Part shown: in pieces, positions 7,527 to 13,946 of the stretch
How positions within the stretch are numbered: position 1 is the stretch's first letter
Layout of the letters: each line of letters opens with the position of its first letter
DNA from: an uncultured Bacteroidota bacterium
GTDB taxonomy: Bacteria > Bacteroidota > Bacteroidia > Chitinophagales > Chitinophagaceae
Reading direction: 5' to 3'
Assembly (NCBI GenBank): GCA_903912435.1
Contig: CAIWHI010000234.1
Location: 1-15,270 of the forward strand
Length of the DNA: 15,270 bases
Notes under the pieces: model-generated
Told to the model about the DNA's origin: nothing
Databases searched by the model: none
The model's input: only the letters and a program-made list of their open reading frames with translations
Made by a program: the position numbers and the translations under genes

Positions 7527-8213
7527 ATGAAATTTGGAATTATTGTATTTCCCGGCTCTAATTGCGACAGGGATATGATGCATGCTCTTAGGGACGACTT
7601 GAAACAGGAAACCATCATGTTGTGGCATAAAGACCGCGACCTGAGTATGTTTACAACAGATGATTGTATTGTATTACCAGGTGGTTTTTCTTATGGCGAT
7701 TACCTTCGTTGTGGTGCATTGGCCCGTTTTAGCCCAATGATGGAGCAGGTGATAGATTTTGCCAATAAGGGCGGAAAGGTTTTAGGTGTTTGCAACGGAT
7801 TTCAGATTTTGTGTGAGGCTGGTCTTTTGCCTGGTGTGTTATTACAAAACGACCATCAGAAATTCGTTTGTAAAAATGTGTTTATCAAGAGCGACAATGT
7901 TGAAAACATGGTGGGTCGCAATGTTGGGCCAAAGGCACTGAAAATACCAGTAGCCCATGGCGAAGGCAGGTATTATGCCGATGCTGCTACCTTGAAACAA
8001 CTGAATGATAACCACCAGGTGGTGTTCAGGTATTGTGATGAGCATGGCGAAATACATGTTGATTCGAACCCTAATGGTGCTATCAATAATATTGCGGGTA
8101 TTTGCAATGCCGGTCATAATGTATTTGGTATGATGCCACACCCTGAAAGGGCTTGTTCGCAGGTATTGAATAATATTGATGGTCGTGCCATTTTACAGGC
8201 ATTTAATAGGTAA
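7527..8213 (+). CDS. purQ: Phosphoribosylformylglycinamidine synthase, glutaminase subunit PurQ
   Basis: PurQ hydrolyses glutamine and passes ammonia to PurL, which with PurS converts FGAR to FGAM in the fourth step of purine synthesis. The 228-residue length is normal for the family. This is a class I glutamine amidotransferase: F-P-G-S-N-C-D at 8-14, P-G-G-F-S-Y-G-D-Y-L-R at 51-61, the nucleophile elbow G-V-C-N-G-F with Cys89, I-P-V-A-H-G-E-G-R at 140-148, and the catalytic pair in P-H-P-E-R (His205, Glu207). All key residues are present, so the enzyme should be active. The separate subunit implies the three-part PurS/PurQ/PurL complex rather than the fused PurL of Gammaproteobacteria. Neither purS nor purL lies in this window, so purQ is not in a purine operon here. 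ATG 7527 is the only sensible start. Confidence 0.97.
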   Translation: MKFGIIVFPGSNCDRDMMHALRDDLKQETIMLWHKDRDLSMFTTDDCIVLPGGFSYGDYLRCGALARFSPMMEQVIDFANKGGKVLGVCNGFQILCEAGLLPGVLLQNDHQKFVCKNVFIKSDNVENMVGRNVGPKALKIPVAHGEGRYYADAATLKQLNDNHQVVFRYCDEHGEIHVDSNPNGAINNIAGICNAGHNVFGMMPHPERACSQVLNNIDGRAILQAFNR

Positions 8214-8392
8214 TCATTATTGTACTTATAGGGTTTGCGATTCCTATCTGATAGCTTGTTTTAAATTTTTGGCATTGAATCATCATGTTAAACCAAACTT
8301 AAAAATGAACTATTTTATATGAATCTACACTATTGTTCCTTACTTTGTTATCTCTTTATCTGTCTAATTTAATTATTATTCAATTCCGGCTT

Positions 8393-8854
8393 ATGAAATT
8401 ACTAAATGGATTATTGCTTTTTATGATGGTATCTATGATGTCAATCAATGCAAAGGCACAGATTACTGAAGACCCTACTAACTGGAAGTATGAGGTGAAA
8501 AAAGTAAGTGGTAACAAATACCAGGTTTTATTCCACCTGGATATAAAAGAGCCCTGGCATATATGGTCATTGCACCCAGGTGGTGATGGTTATGAGATTG
8601 CCCCAACCTTTACACTGGATAAGAACCCTAATGTGAAGCTGGTAGGAAAAGTAACTGAAAAAGGAAAGGCTACAACCACCACCATGACAGGTATAGATGG
8701 TAAAATTACCTACCTGAGTGGTAAGATAGAATATGTGCAGAATGTAACGGTAACGGTACCATGCAAGATAAAGGGCAAACACATGTATCAGGTATGTAAT
8801 GATAAGATGTGCCTGGCTCCTAAGGACAAAGAATTTGAGGTGGAGGTGAAATAA
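8393..8854 (+). CDS. Stand-alone periplasmic DsbD N-terminal-domain-like protein
   Basis: ATG 8393 is preferred over a TTG at 8333 because it begins a clean signal peptide (M-K-L-L-N-G-L-L-L-F core, ending N-A-K-A before Gln23). The 153-residue precursor consists almost entirely of one DsbD-alpha-like Ig-fold domain. Its features are W-K-Y-E near the mature start, W-H-I-W-S-L-H-P-G-G-D-G (55-66), K-N-P-N (77-80) and the redox pair C-N-D-K-M-C (Cys135, Cys140). In E. coli DsbD the equivalent pair takes electrons from the C-terminal domain and hands them to DsbC, CcmG and similar proteins. Here the domain has no membrane part and lies 88 bases before the full-length DsbD, whose own N-domain is about half identical by eye. 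It probably acts as an extra periplasmic thiol carrier. Cys124 is unpaired. A TACTTTG box at 8341 may be its promoter. Confidence 0.88.
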   Translation: MKLLNGLLLFMMVSMMSINAKAQITEDPTNWKYEVKKVSGNKYQVLFHLDIKEPWHIWSLHPGGDGYEIAPTFTLDKNPNVKLVGKVTEKGKATTTTMTGIDGKITYLSGKIEYVQNVTVTVPCKIKGKHMYQVCNDKMCLAPKDKEFEVEVK

Positions 8855-8942
8855 GTATAGTGCAGTACACCCGGTTTTCACTGGTAGGGTGGTTTATTCA
8901 ATATTCCCGGTGACATTTTTATACCGACTTAAAGCTTAATAA

Positions 8943-11135
8943 ATGAATGTAATGAAAAATTTGTTCCACACTTTGTTGGTGGTTTTTTGTTATCTGTTAT
9001 GCTCACAGACTGTTTCCGGTCAGATTCTTGAGGATAATAGTAAATGGTCATTTGAAGCAAAAAAGACAAGCGGTAAATATTACCAGATAATTTTTCATCT
9101 ATCCCTACCTGATAAGTGGCATATCTATTCCCTTAAACCAGGAGGTGATGGTATGGAAATAGCACCTTCTTTTTCCATAAACAAGAACCCTAATATTAAA
9201 TTGATTGGGGCAATGAAAGAGAAGGGGAAACTACGAAAGGAAACCTTCCCGGGGATTGACGGTGTTGTTAATAATTTTCACGATAAGGTAGATTTTATTC
9301 AAGAGGTTGAAATAAGTGGTAATACTACCGTTAAGGGAAAGTACTCTTATCAGATATGCAATGAGAGTAGTTGCTTACCACCTACAACAAAGGATTTTAG
9401 TGTAGATGTAAAAGATGCCGGTGGGGATTCAAAATCAACGGAGACAAGTTCGAGTAGTAGCAGTAGTAATTCAGTAATTGACACAAATAAATCGGGTGGT
9501 GCAGAGATGAATACAACCAATGCTGGAAATATAACTGATACCAATGCTAAAATAACCGCTGTAACCACTGATACAACAACAAAGACACTTAATGCCAAGG
9601 CACCTGCTGAAACTAAGAAACCAGAAGAACAATCTAAACTATTACTATTCCTGATTTGTTTTGGTGGTGGTTTGCTAGCAGTGATTACCCCTTGTGTGTT
9701 CTCGATGATACCTATTACTGTGAGTTTCTTTACCAAGCGCAGTAAGACCCGTCAGGAAGGAATTAGGAATGCCATTTACTATTCCTTATCTATAATTATC
9801 ATCTTTACGGTTTTTGGTCTATTGATTTCAGCTATCTGGGGTAGGGAGGCTTTGTATAATATCTCCACCAACTGGATATTGAACATAGTATTCTTCATCT
9901 TGTTTGTAATATTCGGTATCTCCTTCCTGGGTGCATTTGAAATTACCTTGCCATCTTCGTGGACTAATAAAACAGACTCCAAGGCAGGACTAGGTAGCTT
10001 TAGTGGTATCTTCTTCATGGCTCTTACATTGGTAATAGTTTCTTTCTCATGTACAGGACCTATTGTTGCCATGCTGTTTGCCTTATCGGCGGAGGGTGGC
10101 TTTTTAGGACCAATAATAGGCATGTTTGCCTTCTCGCTTGGTCTTTCATTACCATTCGCATTGTGTGCTATTTTTCCGGCTGTAATTAATAAACTTGGTA
10201 AGGCAGGTGGTTGGTTGAACCAGGTGAAGGTGACCCTTGGCTTTATAGAGTTGGGCCTATCCCTGAAATTCTTCTCCAATGCCGACTCTATGAAGCAATG
10301 GCGCATACTAGACAGGGAGATATTTATAGCCCTATGGATTGTATTGGCCATATTGCTGGGAATGTATCTGTTAGGCAAGATTAAATTGTCGCATGATGAT
10401 GAGCCTAAGAAAAATGTGTACGGACAGGAGTATGTATCTATTTTCAAATTGTTCCTTGCCATAGCTTCTTTCACTTTCGCCCTTTACCTGTTACCAGGTA
10501 TGTGGGGTGCACCACTAAATGCTGTAGGATCTTTTGTGCCAAGTATGGGTACCCAGGATTTTGTATTACATAATTGTGATGGGAATTCTTCAAAAGGCGG
10601 AGGTGAATCCAAATTGAATGCAGATGACCCCAGACCAATAAAATATGCTTCTAGAATGAAGCAATATGAACCAAATGTTGTCATAAATAATGGTTTGGTT
10701 ACCTATTTTGATTATGAAGAGGCCATTGAAGCAAGCAGAAAGCTTAAAAAACCATTGATGCTTGATTTTACTGGTATTACCTGTGTTAATTGCCGTGCAA
10801 TGGAAACACAGGTGTGGAGCGACCCTGAAGTTATCAAGAGGATGAAAAACGATTTTGTTATCGTTTCTTTATACGATGATGCAAGAGAAATACCATTAAT
10901 CAAGGAAGATGTATATATATCTAAGACGTCCAAAAAGGAAATTAGCACTCTTGGTGATAAATGTCTTGATATCCAGATAAGTAAGTATAATTCAAACTCT
11001 CAGCCTACATATTTCTTTATCGATGAGAAAGAAAATAAATTGGCAGATACAGGTTATACTTATAAGGCTGATGTGCAGAAGTTTATTGCTCATCTGGAAA
11101 TGGTGAAGGCGAATTATAAGAAGAGCCATCCTTAG
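8943..11135 (+). CDS. dsbD: Thiol:disulfide interchange protein DsbD-type (three-domain transmembrane reductase)
   Basis: The protein moves electrons from cytoplasmic thioredoxin across the inner membrane to periplasmic disulfides. Its order is: signal peptide (1-26, ending V-S-G before Gln27); N-domain (about 30-157) with C-N-E-S-S-C (Cys139, Cys144); a low-complexity Ser/Thr/Asn linker (160-230); eight membrane segments (about 232-525) with Cys251 in T-P-C-V-F-S-M-I-P and Cys370 in F-S-C-T-G-P-I; and a C-terminal thioredoxin domain (about 588-720) with C-V-N-C (Cys614, Cys617) and a cis-Pro in S-Q-P-T-Y (Pro688). All six redox cysteines expected for DsbD are therefore present. At 730 residues it is longer than E. 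coli DsbD (about 565) because of the linker, a loop around 530-585 and a thioredoxin-domain insertion at about 650-685, as is usual in Bacteroidota. A second Met codon at 8952 is also a possible start. No separate promoter is evident, so co-transcription with the upstream gene is likely. Confidence 0.94.
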   Translation: MNVMKNLFHTLLVVFCYLLCSQTVSGQILEDNSKWSFEAKKTSGKYYQIIFHLSLPDKWHIYSLKPGGDGMEIAPSFSINKNPNIKLIGAMKEKGKLRKETFPGIDGVVNNFHDKVDFIQEVEISGNTTVKGKYSYQICNESSCLPPTTKDFSVDVKDAGGDSKSTETSSSSSSSNSVIDTNKSGGAEMNTTNAGNITDTNAKITAVTTDTTTKTLNAKAPAETKKPEEQSKLLLFLICFGGGLLAVITPCVFSMIPITVSFFTKRSKTRQEGIRNAIYYSLSIIIIFTVFGLLISAIWGREALYNISTNWILNIVFFILFVIFGISFLGAFEITLPSSWTNKTDSKAGLGSFSGIFFMALTLVIVSFSCTGPIVAMLFALSAEGGFLGPIIGMFAFSLGLSLPFALCAIFPAVINKLGKAGGWLNQVKVTLGFIELGLSLKFFSNADSMKQWRILDREIFIALWIVLAILLGMYLLGKIKLSHDDEPKKNVYGQEYVSIFKLFLAIASFTFALYLLPGMWGAPLNAVGSFVPSMGTQDFVLHNCDGNSSKGGGESKLNADDPRPIKYASRMKQYEPNVVINNGLVTYFDYEEAIEASRKLKKPLMLDFTGITCVNCRAMETQVWSDPEVIKRMKNDFVIVSLYDDAREIPLIKEDVYISKTSKKEISTLGDKCLDIQISKYNSNSQPTYFFIDEKENKLADTGYTYKADVQKFIAHLEMVKANYKKSHP

Positions 11136-11136
11136 A

Positions 11137-11230
11137 GTAGAAAGTAGTAAGTAGAAAGTATAAAGATGCGCTTTTAGTTAGTAGAAAGTAGCTTTTAGTT
11201 AGTAGAAAGTAGCTAGTAGAAAGTAGAAAG
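11137..11230. repeat. Intergenic patch of GTAGAAAGTA short repeats
   Basis: The 10-mer GTAGAAAGTA occurs exactly at 11137, 11151, 11181, 11202 and 11216, with a partial copy at 11223. Inside the patch, 11171-11191 and 11192-11212 are a perfect tandem 21-base repeat, beginning CTTTTAGTTAG and ending in the 10-mer plus G. The patch begins 2 bases after the dsbD stop codon. Such AG-rich short repeats between genes recur in some Bacteroidota as I recall; their role is unknown. Confidence 0.88.
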
Positions 11231-11241
11231 ACACGATTTTT

Positions 11242-11276
11242 AAAGTTAAAAGTCAAAAGTTAAAAGTCAAAAAGTC
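11242..11276. repeat. AAAAGTTAAAAGTC short tandem repeat
   Basis: A 14-base unit occurs twice, the first copy lacking its first A (11242-11254, 11255-11268), followed by a truncated AAAAAGTC (11269-11276). Each unit is made of two near-identical heptamers, AAAAGTT and AAAAGTC. Together with the adjacent GTAGAAAGTA patch it fills most of the 262-base gap before the FAD-dependent oxidoreductase gene. The remainder (11277-11397) is AT-rich, and I found no clear promoter box or gene in it. Confidence 0.85.
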
Positions 11277-11397
11277 CTTTCGTTTTATTAGTTGTCAAAA
11301 TTTCCTTTTGATTGATTAGGAATGTATTTTTTAATATTGAAATAATTGAAAATCAATGCTTTTTTGTTGCTTTTAGGATAAAAACCTAACGCATTTT

Positions 11398-12957
11398 ATG
11401 ATTAAGACCATTAATATTTCGTTGCTGCCGGCTGCTGCGGCTGATGAGCAGTCTGTGAAAAATGCCATATCGGCTGAATGCGCTGTATCTAAGAAGCGAA
11501 TTACCGGCTATAGCATCTTAAAGAGGTCGGTAGATGCACGGTCCCGCCAACCGCAAATTGTTCTACAGGTTCAGGTATTTATTGATGAAAAAGTTGTGGA
11601 AGAACCGCCTTTTAAGCCTCAATTGCATGATGTAACTAATGCTCCGCATGTTGTGATAGTAGGTGCAGGCCCTGCGGGCTTATTTGCCGCCCTCAAATTG
11701 ATAGAACTAGGTATTAAGCCTATTATACTAGAGAGGGGCAAGGATGTACGCTCACGCAGGCGTGACCTTGCCGCAATGAATAAGGAAGGTATTGTTAACC
11801 CCGAATCCAACTACTGTTTCGGGGAGGGTGGGGCAGGTACCTATAGCGATGGTAAATTGTATACCCGCTCAACAAAGCGTGGCAACGTGACCAGAATCCT
11901 GCAATTATTTCATCATTATGGTGCTGATGCTGATATCCTCTTTGATGCACATCCACATATAGGTACCAATAAGCTGCCCCACATTATTAGTGCCATAAGG
12001 GATCAAATATTAGAGTGCGGTGGTGAGGTGCATTTTAATTCTAAATTGTTAGATATAATGCTTGATGGTGATGCCATAAGCGGCGTAAAAACCAGTGATG
12101 GTAACATCATTAAGTGTCAATGGGTAATATTAGCAACAGGCCATTCGGCAAGGGATATTTTTATCTTATTGCATAATAAGGGCATTAAGGTAGAATGCAA
12201 ACCTTTTGCCCTAGGGGTAAGAATAGAACATCCACAATTATTGATAGACCAGGCACAATACCATTGCAAAATTAGAGACCCATATTTACCGCCATCAAGT
12301 TATTCATTAGTAGCCCAGGAGAATGGTAAGGGGGTGTTTTCCTTTTGTATGTGTCCGGGGGGTATTATTGCTCCGGCGGCTACTGCACCAGGAGAGATAG
12401 TAGTGAATGGCTGGTCGCCATCTAAGAGGAATAATCCGTTTGCTAATTCAGGAACTGTGGTTTCGGTAGATGAACATGATTTTGCCAAATATAAATTTAC
12501 CGGGCCATTGGCAGCTATGCATTACCAGCAAATGGTGGAGCAAAATGCCTATCGGATTGGTGGTGGTGACTTAGTAGCCCCGGCCCAACGTATGGTAGAT
12601 TTTGTGGAGGGAAAAATATCTTCCACCTTGCCTGCTTGCTCTTATATACCCGGTATTAGTACAAATGCTATTGATAAGGTGCTTCCTATTGAGGTAAGTG
12701 GTGCACTAAGAAAAGCATTGGTAGATTTTGGAAAGAAAATGAAGGGCTACTATACCAATGAGGCGATATTAGTTGGCACAGAGTCAAGAACCAGTAGCCC
12801 TGTAAGGATACCCAGGGATAAGGAAACCTTGCAGCATATACAGATAAAAGGGCTTTACCCATGTGCTGAGGGTGCAGGGTATGCCGGAGGTATTGTTTCT
12901 GCGGCTATAGATGGGCAGCGATGCGCTGAGGCCATTGCACTATTGGTGAAAAAATAG
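11398..12957 (+). CDS. FAD-dependent oxidoreductase of the COG2509 type
   Basis: The 519-residue protein has a small N-terminal domain (about 1-75, rich in Lys/Arg and hydrophobic strands). A dinucleotide-binding Rossmann motif follows, V-V-I-V-G-A-G-P-A-G (85-94), with the ribose-binding acidic residue Glu112 in I-L-E-R-G. Next come E-S-N-Y-C-F-G-E-G-G-A-G-T-Y-S-D-G-K-L (about 135-153), a strong signature of the COG2509 group of uncharacterised FAD-dependent dehydrogenases, and V-I-L-A-T-G-H-S-A-R, a second FAD contact. Near the C-terminus, C-A-E-G-A-G-Y-A-G-G-I is the closing FAD-binding motif. No signal peptide is present, so it is cytoplasmic. Its substrate is not known from sequence. The start ATG directly precedes the conserved N-terminal domain. 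The J-domain gene follows after 39 bases on the same strand, suggesting co-transcription. Confidence 0.9.
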   Translation: MIKTINISLLPAAAADEQSVKNAISAECAVSKKRITGYSILKRSVDARSRQPQIVLQVQVFIDEKVVEEPPFKPQLHDVTNAPHVVIVGAGPAGLFAALKLIELGIKPIILERGKDVRSRRRDLAAMNKEGIVNPESNYCFGEGGAGTYSDGKLYTRSTKRGNVTRILQLFHHYGADADILFDAHPHIGTNKLPHIISAIRDQILECGGEVHFNSKLLDIMLDGDAISGVKTSDGNIIKCQWVILATGHSARDIFILLHNKGIKVECKPFALGVRIEHPQLLIDQAQYHCKIRDPYLPPSSYSLVAQENGKGVFSFCMCPGGIIAPAATAPGEIVVNGWSPSKRNNPFANSGTVVSVDEHDFAKYKFTGPLAAMHYQQMVEQNAYRIGGGDLVAPAQRMVDFVEGKISSTLPACSYIPGISTNAIDKVLPIEVSGALRKALVDFGKKMKGYYTNEAILVGTESRTSSPVRIPRDKETLQHIQIKGLYPCAEGAGYAGGIVSAAIDGQRCAEAIALLVKK

Positions 12958-12996
12958 ATTAAGGGTTTACCTATTAAAAATAACTAAGAAAATTAC

Positions 12997-13944
12997 ATGT
13001 CAAGTCCACGATACCACTATATTGTCAATGAACTATTACTTGATGGAGCCAATGAAAAGCTGGTGAATAGTACCCAGTTCAGGGCGGCACAAGCTACTTT
13101 GTCTGATTGTAAAAAGGATGCACATAGTTTTTACAATGCAAGACTAAAGCTGGTGGAATACAGGTTGATGCTGGGTATTTATGAGAAAGCAAAGAACCAG
13201 ATATTTGAACTGGATATTACACTTGTGGAGACTCATGGCCATAAGCAGAGGCGGTACCTGATTAAAAGTGTGAACAAAACTGTTCAGCAGTCAGCACTTG
13301 ATTATGAGGAAATGGTGCTGCAACGCTATCCTGATAATGTGCATACCTGGAATAAAAATAAGCCAATGAATAATACTGATTTATTGTTCAGCCCTGTTGA
13401 GTTACCGGGTACAAACCAATTTAGGTTTATAGATTTTTATGATGTACTAGGTGTGCCCTTTGATGCCACTGTGGACGAAATAAGAGATGCCTATAAAACT
13501 CTTGAAGGTGCATTGCAATCGTCAATGATGTACCCCGATTGGCATCCCGGTAAGAATACCTATCAGCAAATGCGGCAGTTGAATGATGCCTATATGGTTT
13601 TGAGTGATAGTAAACTTAGAACTGACTACGACAAGGAATATGTAAAAAATGGTAGCCGTGACTCTTTGGCAAAGAATTTAGAAGCAACAACAACTACCTC
13701 ATCAAAGTCTGATAATTATGATGTAAGCCTAAAAACAGACCAGGAATTGCTGGATATTGATGCTCATGCGGCTCATTTTAGCAAGCGATATATTACTGAG
13801 GTAAAGGCGGAAATTGAAAAACGTAAGTTGAATTCAATTCCAGAACCAGTAATTTCAGCGCAACCAATAATCAACGTACCCGAACCTAAAGAAGGAATCA
13901 GGTTGACATTGGTAGAATGGCTTTTGTCTTTTATCAAAAAGTAA
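12997..13944 (+). CDS. Degenerate J-domain (DnaJ-like) protein
   Basis: The 315-residue protein has an N-terminal helical region (about 1-130) that I do not recognise. A J-domain follows at about 146-215: D-F-Y-D-V-L-G-V-P-F-D-A-T-V-D-E-I-R-D-A-Y (146-166), a longer than usual helix II, W-H-P-G-K-N (182-187), and M-R-Q-L-N-D-A-Y-M-V-L-S-D-S-K-L-R-T-D-Y-D (192-212). The HPD loop needed to stimulate Hsp70 is replaced by H-P-G (codons at 13543-13551). Helix II is about eight residues longer than in DnaJ and lacks its usual run of basic residues. The C-terminal part is a Thr/Ser linker, a charged region (about 240-280), a Pro-rich segment and a short amphipathic tail. There is no Gly/Phe region or zinc domain, so it is not a DnaJ orthologue. 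It is cytoplasmic and probably shares a transcript with the FAD-dependent oxidoreductase. Its stop lies 2 bases from that of the converging gene. Confidence 0.87.
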   Translation: MSSPRYHYIVNELLLDGANEKLVNSTQFRAAQATLSDCKKDAHSFYNARLKLVEYRLMLGIYEKAKNQIFELDITLVETHGHKQRRYLIKSVNKTVQQSALDYEEMVLQRYPDNVHTWNKNKPMNNTDLLFSPVELPGTNQFRFIDFYDVLGVPFDATVDEIRDAYKTLEGALQSSMMYPDWHPGKNTYQQMRQLNDAYMVLSDSKLRTDYDKEYVKNGSRDSLAKNLEATTTTSSKSDNYDVSLKTDQELLDIDAHAAHFSKRYITEVKAEIEKRKLNSIPEPVISAQPIINVPEPKEGIRLTLVEWLLSFIKK

Positions 13945-13946
13945 TA

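Noticed and set aside
8228..8247. Terminator after purQ
   Set aside because: The only stem is 5 bp (ATAGG with CCTAT) with a 10-base loop and no T run directly after it.
8333..8335. TTG as the start of the DsbD-N-like gene
   Set aside because: It would put 20 extra residues before a complete signal peptide that begins at ATG 8393.
8868..8891. Terminator between the DsbD-N-like gene and dsbD
   Set aside because: CACCC and GGGTG can pair, but the stem is only 5 bp with a 14-base loop and no T run; co-transcription of the two genes is more likely.
9779..10474. 231-codon open frame on the minus strand inside dsbD
   Set aside because: It lies wholly antisense to a gene with all six DsbD redox cysteines, and its translation has no recognisable domain. 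It is a shadow of the coding strand's composition.
11137..11276. CRISPR array
   Set aside because: The repeats are 10-21 bases with spacers of zero to 20 bases, the spacers are not unique sequences of constant length, and no cas gene is near.
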